NCBI GenBank assembly: GCA_942492225.1 | Contig: CALODS010000059.1 | Location: forward strand, 1-11,211 | Origin: JAFGTX01 sp942492225 | GTDB lineage: Bacteria > Bacillota > Clostridia > Peptostreptococcales > Acidaminobacteraceae | DNA: 11,211 bases | Reading direction: 5' to 3' | Shown: positions 6,569 to 11,211 of the stretch, piece by piece | How the letters are laid out: each line of letters begins with the position of its first letter | How positions within the stretch are numbered: position 1 is the stretch's first letter | Notes under the pieces: model-generated | Told to the model about the DNA's origin: nothing | The model's database searches: none | What the model saw: the letters and a program-made list of their open reading frames with translations, nothing else | Program-made: the position numbers and the translations under genes

Positions 6569-7417
6569 TTAGGATATTTGGCTACGCAACGAAGATGCTT
6601 TTTCGAAAAAGTTATACACGGCACCTCTATTATTCTCCTTTAATACTGAAGATAATTGTGACATCTCATTTTGGATGTGATCCACTTGTAAGAGTATTTC
6701 TTCTTTATTAAACATCATAATATCTGCCCATAAATCAGGCGATCCTGCTGCTATTCTCGTAGCATCTTTAAAACCTGCTCCGACGTGATCAAGAATATTA
6801 CCATAAGGACATTTTGCTAGCAGATTTACTTGTAATGCTGCAAGTAAGTGGGGAATGTGACTTGTAAAGGACATTAATGTATCATGTTCCGCTTCTCCCA
6901 TAACGAAAGCTTTACCATTGATAATTGAAATAAGTTCCAGTACTTTAGCTGTGTCTTCCTGTTTATTTTCATAAGGAATGACGTAGTAAGGTTTGTCCTT
7001 GAATAAATCTTCACTCGCATGCTCAATTCCAACTTTTTCTGAACCAGCTAATGGATGACCACCAATAAATTTTAGTCCATCTTCAACGACAAAACGATTG
7101 ATAACATCACATGATTTAACGCTTCCGACATCTGTTACCAAAACTTTCTTATCTAAGTCAAGTAAGGTTTCAATAATTTCTTCAAAAAACCTCAAATGAG
7201 TGGCTAAAACGACAAGATCTGAACCTATCACCAACTCATTTACTTTTGTTCCACCACTTGAGATTAGGCCATGCTGTAGCCCATAAGCAACAGCTCTCAA
7301 GTCCGCATCTATACCAACAACTTCACCTTGAAAATTTGCAGATTTTAAAGCTCTTACTATAGACCCTCCAATTAGACCAAGACCAATGACCGTTATTTTA
7401 TTTAATGTACTATTCAT
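6569..7417 (-). CDS. tyrA: Prephenate dehydrogenase
   Basis: NAD-dependent oxidative decarboxylation of prephenate to 4-hydroxyphenylpyruvate, the committed step to tyrosine; cytoplasmic. The 282-residue protein opens with the Rossmann motif VIGLGLIGGS (10-19). Further family motifs are VTDVGSVKS (94-102), GGHPLAGSEKVGIEHA (119-134), SHIPHLLA (186-193) and GAGFKDATRIAAGSPDLWADI (213-233). It ends without a C-terminal ACT domain, so the usual tyrosine-sensing module is absent. I chose ATG 7415-7417: it overlaps the aroF stop as ATGA and follows a GGGGG-containing site, implying coupled translation. A longer frame from a TTG at 7474 would add 19 unconserved residues within aroF. Forms an operon with aroF. 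Confidence 0.95.
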   Translation of the reverse strand: MNSTLNKITVIGLGLIGGSIVRALKSANFQGEVVGIDADLRAVAYGLQHGLISSGGTKVNELVIGSDLVVLATHLRFFEEIIETLLDLDKKVLVTDVGSVKSCDVINRFVVEDGLKFIGGHPLAGSEKVGIEHASEDLFKDKPYYVIPYENKQEDTAKVLELISIINGKAFVMGEAEHDTLMSFTSHIPHLLAALQVNLLAKCPYGNILDHVGAGFKDATRIAAGSPDLWADIMMFNKEEILLQVDHIQNEMSQLSSVLKENNRGAVYNFFEKASSLRSQIS

Positions 7418-8259
7418 TGATTTACCCCCAACCCAAAGTTCGATAAACTCTTCAGTTCTGTCATCAAAGTACAAAAGCTTTCAGGATTCAAACTTTGAGG
7501 TCCATCGCATAAAGCCTCTTCTGGTTTATGATGTACTTCTACCATAAGGCCATCACCGCCAATCACAACTGCCGCCTTAGACATAGGTGAAACCAGTTCT
7601 CTGATACCAGTGCCATGCGAGGGGTCAATAATGATTGGTAAATGACACAACTCTTTGATCAGTGGTATGGATGCTAGATCTAATGTATTACGCATCATCG
7701 TTTCAAATGTTCTTATTCCGCGTTCACAGAGGATAACTTGACTGTTCCCATTCGCAAGAATATATTCTGCAGACATGAGAAATTCTTCAATCGTTGAGGA
7801 CATACCACGTTTTAATAAAATTGGTTTATTAGATTTTCCTGCCCGTTTAAGTAAAGAAAAATTTGACATATTGCGTGCACCAATTTGAAGAATATCAGCG
7901 TATGATTCCACCATATCAAAAGTATCAATCTCCATGACTTCTGTTATAACAGGCATATTAAAACGTTCACCTGCTTCTTTCAACAATATCAATCCTTCTT
8001 CTCCAAGTCCCTGAAAAGCATAAGGTGATGTTCTTGGTTTAAATGCACCGCCACGCAATATTTGTGCGCCAGAATTTTTTACACTTTCCGCCGTATTCAT
8101 CATTTGATCTCTTGATTCAATAGAACATGGTCCAGCCATCATAACCTTATGTCCACCACCTATTTTTACGCCTTTAATGTCGATTACCGTATCTAATTGT
8201 CCTTCAGCTCTGATGGTCAATGGTGCTTTTTTTAATAAACTTTCTACTCTTTTTATCAT
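7414..8259 (-). CDS. aroF: 3-deoxy-7-phosphoheptulonate (DAHP) synthase, type I-beta, catalytic core only
   Basis: First enzyme of the shikimate pathway: condenses phosphoenolpyruvate and erythrose 4-phosphate to DAHP. The 281 residues form the TIM-barrel core of the type I-beta/KdsA-like group. Visible metal ligands are Cys45 (MAGPCSIES), His215 (DPSHGTG), Glu241 (EVHH) and Asp252 (CDGPQSL); the substrate-binding KPRTS is at 74-78 and ARNMSN at 128-133. Members such as the Thermotoga enzyme carry an N-terminal ferredoxin-like/ACT-like regulatory domain and are about 340 long. That domain is missing here, as in unregulated archaeal forms. The start ATG is preceded by GGTGGAG. The gene lies 60 bp after an attenuator-like terminator and an aromatic leader peptide, and is translationally coupled to tyrA. 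Confidence 0.96.
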   Translation of the reverse strand: MIKRVESLLKKAPLTIRAEGQLDTVIDIKGVKIGGGHKVMMAGPCSIESRDQMMNTAESVKNSGAQILRGGAFKPRTSPYAFQGLGEEGLILLKEAGERFNMPVITEVMEIDTFDMVESYADILQIGARNMSNFSLLKRAGKSNKPILLKRGMSSTIEEFLMSAEYILANGNSQVILCERGIRTFETMMRNTLDLASIPLIKELCHLPIIIDPSHGTGIRELVSPMSKAAVVIGGDGLMVEVHHKPEEALCDGPQSLNPESFCTLMTELKSLSNFGLGVNQ

Positions 8260-8318
8260 TTCTCCACCTCATTATTTGGTCGCACTGTATAAATTTTAGT
8301 CATTCTTAAATAAATACA

Positions 8319-8350
8319 TTAAAAAAAGAGCGTCCCAACGGAACGCTCTT
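8319..8350 (-). terminator. Attenuator terminator upstream of aroF-tyrA
   Basis: Minus-strand stem of 11 bp: AAGAGCGTTCC on the 5' side and GGGACGCTCTT on the 3' side (8340-8350 with 8326-8336), one U-G pair, 3-nt loop, then seven U. It lies 38 bp after the leader-peptide stop and 60-70 bp before the aroF start, in the same transcript direction. A terminator between promoter and first enzyme gene implies regulated read-through. I see no second good promoter between it and aroF, nor T-box hallmarks. Confidence 0.9.
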
Positions 8351-8388
8351 AACAGTCTTAAACTATTTTTGGCTATACTTATTTTCCC

Positions 8389-8514
8389 TTAAGTGGCTAT
8401 TGGATATGAATTTTTGTATGACGAAAAACTTGCGCTAAAGTAAAAATAAGCCCAAGTAAAACCATAATAAAATTCATATGCAGTTGTGGCCAAACGATTT
8501 AGTAAATTAATCAT
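8389..8514 (-). CDS. Aromatic-rich leader peptide of the aroF-tyrA operon
   Basis: 41-codon frame from ATG 8512-8514 to TAA 8389-8391, too short for standard gene callers. Of 41 residues, 13 are aromatic: seven Tyr, five Phe, one Trp. Residues 13-26 read YEFYYGFTWAYFYF, 10 of 14 aromatic. It starts about 26 nt after the predicted start point, with a modest GGTG-type ribosome site. An in-frame ATG four codons earlier is possible but lacks a site. The position, downstream of a strong promoter and upstream of an intrinsic terminator and two aromatic-biosynthesis genes, is that of an attenuation leader peptide: stalling on uncharged Tyr/Phe/Trp tRNA would prevent termination. A protein function of its own is unlikely. 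An AU-rich 10-bp complementarity (two G-U pairs) joins codons 22-25 (8442-8451) to 8377-8386, just after the stop. Confidence 0.8.
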   Translation of the reverse strand: MINLLNRLATTAYEFYYGFTWAYFYFSASFSSYKNSYPIAT

Positions 8515-8546
8515 ATTGTACACCATCCATTTAATATATTGTTTGT

Positions 8547-8575
8547 AGTATAGTCGCTTTTTGAATAAGGGTCAA
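8547..8575 (-). promoter_or_regulatory. Vegetative promoter of the leader peptide-aroF-tyrA operon
   Basis: Minus-strand TTGACC (8570-8575), a 17-nt spacer and TATACT (8547-8552): five of six matches in each box. The predicted start is near 8540. It lies 34 bp beyond the VOC-gene stop; I see no terminator between them, so some read-through from upstream may also reach the attenuator. Confidence 0.82.
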
Positions 8576-8608
8576 TATTTATTTTGTTGAAGGTCTATCA
8601 TAAAATTG

Positions 8609-9016
8609 TTATTCTGTGAAATTTAAAGCCCAATAAAATCCAAATTTGTCTGTGACTGAACCAAATTTACCACCTAAATATTGATATTGTAATGGTATTT
8701 TAGTTGTCCCTGTTGCTGATAGCGCAGCATACACATCATCTAGCTCTTCTTCGGAATCAAATTCGATAGTGAATGTTACTCGATTCTCTTTAATAGGTGG
8801 TGACGTCAAATTATCACAACAATAAATTAAATTATTTTTTATTTTTAAGATACCATGCATCACCTTATGTTTATTTTCTTCTTCAATAGGAATATCTTCC
8901 GAAGAAATCATATCACTGTAGCGTTGAATCTTTACTTCTGCATTAAATATTATTTTATAAAATGCTAGCGCCTCTTCACAATTACCATAAAAATTAACAT
9001 ACGGAATTATTGTCAT
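8609..9016 (-). CDS. VOC-superfamily protein, PhnB-like
   Basis: 135-residue small cytoplasmic protein of the glyoxalase/bleomycin-resistance (vicinal oxygen chelate) fold, PhnB-like branch. It begins with the typical strand IIPYVNFYGNCEEALAFYKIIFNAEVK (3-29) and ends with the branch signature GSVTDKFGFYWALN (119-132). Members share the 'YL-GG-FG-V-D-FG--W' ending, but their substrates are largely unknown; the PhnB name does not imply phosphonate use. The start ATG has GAAAGGAG at good spacing. It follows the WG-repeat gene by 18 bp, so the two probably share a transcript, although no functional link is evident. Confidence 0.85.
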   Translation of the reverse strand: MTIIPYVNFYGNCEEALAFYKIIFNAEVKIQRYSDMISSEDIPIEEENKHKVMHGILKIKNNLIYCCDNLTSPPIKENRVTFTIEFDSEEELDDVYAALSATGTTKIPLQYQYLGGKFGSVTDKFGFYWALNFTE

Positions 9017-9034
9017 ATGATACTCCTTTCATTA

Positions 9035-10519
9035 CTACTCTACTCTTTGAGTACTGTAGTCTCTAAACATACCGATGCGGTCATATTTAATTTCAGTCAC
9101 TAATTCACCTAATAATGTTGATAGACCCCATTTCTTCCCATCTTCTGATACCGCGAGATAATTATATCCTGCGCTTCTTACTTTATTATACTTAAACGGA
9201 ACTTGTTCCTTTGTACCTATATCAAACAACATACTCTTCCCTTTTACTTCAACAATAAACTTTTCATCATTTAGCTTTGAAATACTTGTAAACTCACAAG
9301 GTATGATAGGTTCTCCATTATGATTAAGCAACCCCATCGAATAGACTGCATCTCTCTTTTTAACAATATAGATACCTTCGTCAGCAACTGTCACATAAGT
9401 GTACATATGAGGTTTCACCAACCAATTAAATTGTTCATCCATCAACCCACTATAATCTCCAAGTTGAACGCCATAAAATATCCCACTATTGTTTCTTGTT
9501 TCAAAAATTTTATTCATTTCTGGCAGGATAACATACTGCCCTTGTTTATTAATCAATCCTTTTTTTTCATCCAAATCTACTATTGCAAAATCATTTTTAA
9601 ACGCTGATGCTCTCGTAAACTGAGGTGGTATAACAATCGTTTCTGATATGTCCATATACCCCCAAAGATAGGCACCAGACTCACTTCTTATTGCAAAACT
9701 AATAAGTCCTTCTACTTCTTTACCAATATTCGCATAGGGAATCTTACCCGTAGGTCTTTCTGATATAGAGATGCCATCATAATCTATCAAATACCACTGC
9801 CCCATAGTATTTCTACCTGCAAATAAATTCTCTCCTACTTTATGACCCATTGTTCCTGGTTTGAAAGAAACCAGAGTTTGATCGTTGCTAATATCTTTCA
9901 ATTCTACCCCATAGACGCCTAACATGGTTGGATCTTTTAACCCCATATTCACATGATAATGAACAATCTTATCATCCAAATACGTAATACGTGCCGCCTC
10001 CGCGTATTCTAAAATTTCACCACTTTTACTCATTCTTCCCTGTGCACCATTTGGTAATTCATATACATAAGTGTCTTCTTTAACACCAACAATTCTACTT
10101 CCTTCTGGCAAGGGGAATTCAATTATTGAAAGACTATGACCACTTTTGTTCACTTCATTTGCCCGTTGACCATTTAGAAGTAAATAACCCTCTTCCGTTG
10201 AGATGATTTTATCATTCACCGCTGGTACAATTATTTCGTCCTTATAATTTTTTATCCCAAACAGGTAAATTGATTGTTCAACGACTTGTCCATTCACCTC
10301 TTTCGTCACAACTGTCGGTTCAGGATAAATCGTATTTTCATAATAAAAGGAACCCTCAAGTGATTCTCTTATCATTTCAAAATCAACTTTTTTCCCAGTT
10401 TCATCAATAACGTATGAGGCATCGTTTTCTCCAACAGTTATGTAAATATGTTCATTGGTTGCATGACTTCCATAGTCCATCAAAATTAAGCAACACAGTA
10501 TCATTATAAATCGTCTCAT
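9035..10519 (-). CDS. Secreted WG-repeat protein
   Basis: 494-residue protein starting at ATG 10517-10519, four bases after AAAGGAGG. A longer frame from a TTG at 10567 has no ribosome site. Residues 1-21 are a signal peptide (MRRFIMILCCLILM core). The rest is made of degenerate WG-type repeats of about 40-60 residues. The clearest are LWGYMDISETIVIPPQF, KKGLINKQGQYVILPEM, SGLMDEQFNWLVKPHM, SMGLLNHNGEPIIPCEF and KKWGLSTLLGELVTEIKYD. The N-terminal third (about 22-190) shows little repeat character. WG-repeat proteins are common at the surface of clostridia, with no defined activity; presumably binding. Several repeats have lost the tryptophan. Upstream are a terminator-like hairpin and the sigma-54 element. 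Its own -10-like TATAAA is poorly spaced. Confidence 0.82.
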   Translation of the reverse strand: MRRFIMILCCLILMDYGSHATNEHIYITVGENDASYVIDETGKKVDFEMIRESLEGSFYYENTIYPEPTVVTKEVNGQVVEQSIYLFGIKNYKDEIIVPAVNDKIISTEEGYLLLNGQRANEVNKSGHSLSIIEFPLPEGSRIVGVKEDTYVYELPNGAQGRMSKSGEILEYAEAARITYLDDKIVHYHVNMGLKDPTMLGVYGVELKDISNDQTLVSFKPGTMGHKVGENLFAGRNTMGQWYLIDYDGISISERPTGKIPYANIGKEVEGLISFAIRSESGAYLWGYMDISETIVIPPQFTRASAFKNDFAIVDLDEKKGLINKQGQYVILPEMNKIFETRNNSGIFYGVQLGDYSGLMDEQFNWLVKPHMYTYVTVADEGIYIVKKRDAVYSMGLLNHNGEPIIPCEFTSISKLNDEKFIVEVKGKSMLFDIGTKEQVPFKYNKVRSAGYNYLAVSEDGKKWGLSTLLGELVTEIKYDRIGMFRDYSTQRVE

Positions 10520-10588
10520 ATGTCCTCCTTTTACTATTCTATTTATATCCGATGAAAATAATTTCAAGCAGTTATAATTTTTTCTTCC

Positions 10589-10629
10589 AAAAAATAAACA
10601 AAGGCATCGTCCGGGGAGACATGCCTTTG
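10589..10629 (-). terminator. Terminator hairpin ending the candidate small RNA
   Basis: CAAAGGCAU (10621-10629) pairs perfectly with AUGCCUUUG (10599-10607) on the minus strand. It is extended by GUC/GAC across one bulged base to a UCCCCG loop (10612-10617). The tail GTTTATTTTTT follows. Stem strength and tail fit an intrinsic terminator in the minus direction. Read-through would reach the WG-repeat gene 70 bp further on. Confidence 0.68.
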
Positions 10630-10745
10630 TAATCGCTCGGGGAAGCGACGTTATACCGATGTTACGTTATTCCTTCTTTTTTGGGAGATTGAAGTAGAAC
10701 TTAATTTTAGGGTTCGAATAACGAAACTCACTTTGTTATAACACT
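10590..10745 (-). ncRNA. Candidate sigma-54-dependent small RNA with C-rich loops
   Basis: About 155 nt from the start point predicted by the sigma-54 promoter to the terminator tail. Visible structure on the minus strand: CGUUAUUC (10716-10723) pairs with GAAUAACG (10665-10672), enclosing two small stems (GAAC/GUUC and CUUC/GAAG). The second of these has a loop containing AAUCUCCC. Then comes hairpin UCGCU-UCCCCG-AGCGA (10633-10648), and last the terminator hairpin with the same UCCCCG loop. C-rich loops are the seed type by which several Gram-positive small RNAs bind Shine-Dalgarno regions. The only frame is a GTG-started 26 codons (10651-10731) without ribosome site, so coding is unlikely. 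It could instead be a regulated 5' leader of the WG-repeat gene. I do not recognise a known RNA family. Confidence 0.5.
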
Positions 10746-10754
10746 TATAATTAA

Positions 10755-10770
10755 AGCAAATATCGTGCCA
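10755..10770 (-). promoter_or_regulatory. Sigma-54 (-24/-12) promoter
   Basis: Minus-strand TGGCACG-ATAT-TTGCT, an essentially perfect match to the RpoN consensus TGGCACG-N4-TTGCW with GG and GC ten bases apart. The start point would be near 10745. It lies directly after a gene for a sigma-54 activator, which supports use in vivo. Confidence 0.85.
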
Positions 10771-10805
10771 CATTTTTTAAAAATTTAAGTTCATCTATTT
10801 TTCAA

Positions 10806-10814
10806 CTGTTACAG
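10806..10814 (-). promoter_or_regulatory. Possible activator-binding palindrome upstream of the sigma-54 promoter
   Basis: CTGTTACAG is a perfect 9-bp palindrome centred about 65 bp before the predicted start. A second, TTCATATTGAA, lies at 10829-10839. Sigma-54 activators bind such sites upstream, usually 80-150 bp away. Short palindromes arise by chance in A/T-rich DNA. Confidence 0.2.
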
Positions 10815-10847
10815 CGTTTATGTAATATTTCATATTGAATTATTTGA

Positions 10848-10876
10848 ATAAAATACCCTGCAAATTTTGCAGGGTA
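10848..10876 (-). terminator. Terminator of the sigma-54 activator gene
   Basis: Perfect 11-bp arms TACCCTGCAAA (10854-10864) and TTTGCAGGGTA (10866-10876) form a strong hairpin with a tight loop. On the minus strand it is followed by ATTTTATT. It starts about 6 bp after the activator stop. Confidence 0.78.
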
Positions 10877-10881
10877 GGCAA

Positions 10882-11211
10882 TTATTGCCCCTTTTTTTCA
10901 GCATAGTGTTTGATTTTATACCTCAAATTTCGTTCACTAATCCCGAGTTGTTCTGATGTTTTACGCCTGTTTCCATCATTATGTTCCAGTGTATGTTCAA
11001 TCATTATTTGCTCAACGTCTTCAAGAGAAGTTCCAATAGATATTGGTATAACTTTTGATGATTTTTTCATTGAAGTGTTGTACTCTGTAATCATTTCAGG
11101 CAAATCACTTAATTCAATAATTTCGTCACTAGCAAATACAACAGAGCGTTCAATTATATTTTGTAATTCTCTTATATTGCCTGGAAATTGGTATTGTTCC
11201 AATGCATTATA
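10882..11211 (-). CDS. Sigma-54-dependent transcriptional activator (enhancer-binding protein), C-terminal fragment
   Basis: The frame is open from the right edge to TAA at 10882-10884; 109 residues are visible and the start is outside. It begins within the end of the AAA+ domain with YNALEQYQFPGNIRELQNII, the conserved 'PGN(I/V)REL-N' segment. After a linker (about 45-62) comes a Fis-type helix-turn-helix, GNRRKTSEQLGISERNLRYKI (82-102 region), which binds upstream enhancer sites. The N-terminal sensing domain, and hence the signal, is not visible. An internal TTG at 11200-11202 is an ordinary Leu codon, not a start. A near-perfect sigma-54 promoter lies 112 bp beyond its stop, the likely target. 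Confidence 0.93.
   Translation of the reverse strand, partial: YNALEQYQFPGNIRELQNIIERSVVFASDEIIELSDLPEMITEYNTSMKKSSKVIPISIGTSLEDVEQIMIEHTLEHNDGNRRKTSEQLGISERNLRYKIKHYAEKKGQ

Noticed and set aside
7418..7474. Longer tyrA starting at TTG 7474
   Set aside because: The extra 19 residues precede the Rossmann motif without conservation and would sit inside aroF. ATG 7415-7417 has a ribosome site and overlaps the aroF stop as ATGA.
8260..8540. T-box riboswitch or TRAP site upstream of aroF
   Set aside because: I see neither the T-box core or specifier-loop architecture nor a run of (G/U)AG repeats; the aromatic leader frame explains the region.
10520..10567. Longer WG-repeat protein from TTG 10567
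   Set aside because: It has no ribosome site and would put a charged stretch before the signal peptide, whereas ATG 10517-10519 follows AAAGGAGG.
10599..10648. Plus-strand reading of the two hairpins as GGA-loop CsrA-binding sites
   Set aside because: On the plus strand the loops read CGGGGA, but there is no promoter or gene in that orientation. The sigma-54 promoter and U-tailed terminator both point to the minus strand.
10651..10731. 26-codon GTG-started frame in the candidate small RNA
   Set aside because: No ribosome site, and it overlaps the predicted helices. Structure explains the segment better than coding.

Overview
The window reads as chromosomal DNA of a low-G+C Gram-positive bacterium, most likely a member of the Clostridia. 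This is inferred from the A/T-rich intergenic DNA, strong AGGAGG ribosome-binding sites, a TTG start, a lipobox-bearing periplasmic-adaptor homologue, a sigma-54 activator and a WG-repeat surface protein. Every gene I can support is on the minus strand, so transcription runs from the right edge to the left. I see no tRNA, rRNA, CRISPR array or insertion sequence.

Right to left: (1) 10882-11211 is the C-terminal end of a sigma-54 enhancer-binding protein, closed by a terminator. (2) 10520-10881 holds a textbook -24/-12 sigma-54 promoter, then a compact structured segment with two hairpins sharing the identical UCCCCG loop and a third C-rich loop. It ends in a terminator-like hairpin, so I propose a sigma-54-dependent small RNA or leader RNA. 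(3) 9035-10519 is a secreted WG-repeat protein followed by a PhnB-like VOC protein (8609-9016). (4) 8260-8575 is a complete attenuation region: promoter, a 41-codon leader peptide with 13 aromatic residues, then an intrinsic terminator. It precedes aroF (DAHP synthase) and tyrA (prephenate dehydrogenase), which overlap by 4 bp. (5) 5497-6455 is a YdjM/YfhP-type membrane metal-dependent hydrolase whose C-terminal part lies in the -1 frame, with a canonical slippery heptamer directly before the stop. (6) 1552-5278 is a four-gene export operon: lipoprotein HlyD-like adaptor, two ABC-2 permeases and a MarR regulator, with no ATPase gene. (7) 1-1271 is an ECF sigma factor and its zinc-finger anti-sigma factor (cut by the left edge), preceded by two tandem ECF-type promoters.

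The aro unit is the clearest regulatory story. Neither enzyme carries the extra regulatory domain (ferredoxin-like/ACT or ACT) often used for feedback inhibition, while the transcript start carries an aromatic-codon leader and a terminator. The sequence therefore suggests control by ribosome stalling on Phe/Tyr/Trp codons instead of allostery. The second notable system is the sigma-54 activator, sigma-54 promoter and C-rich-loop RNA module, which resembles in layout the sigma-54-driven small RNAs known from Gram-negative bacteria. Both are predictions from sequence alone.
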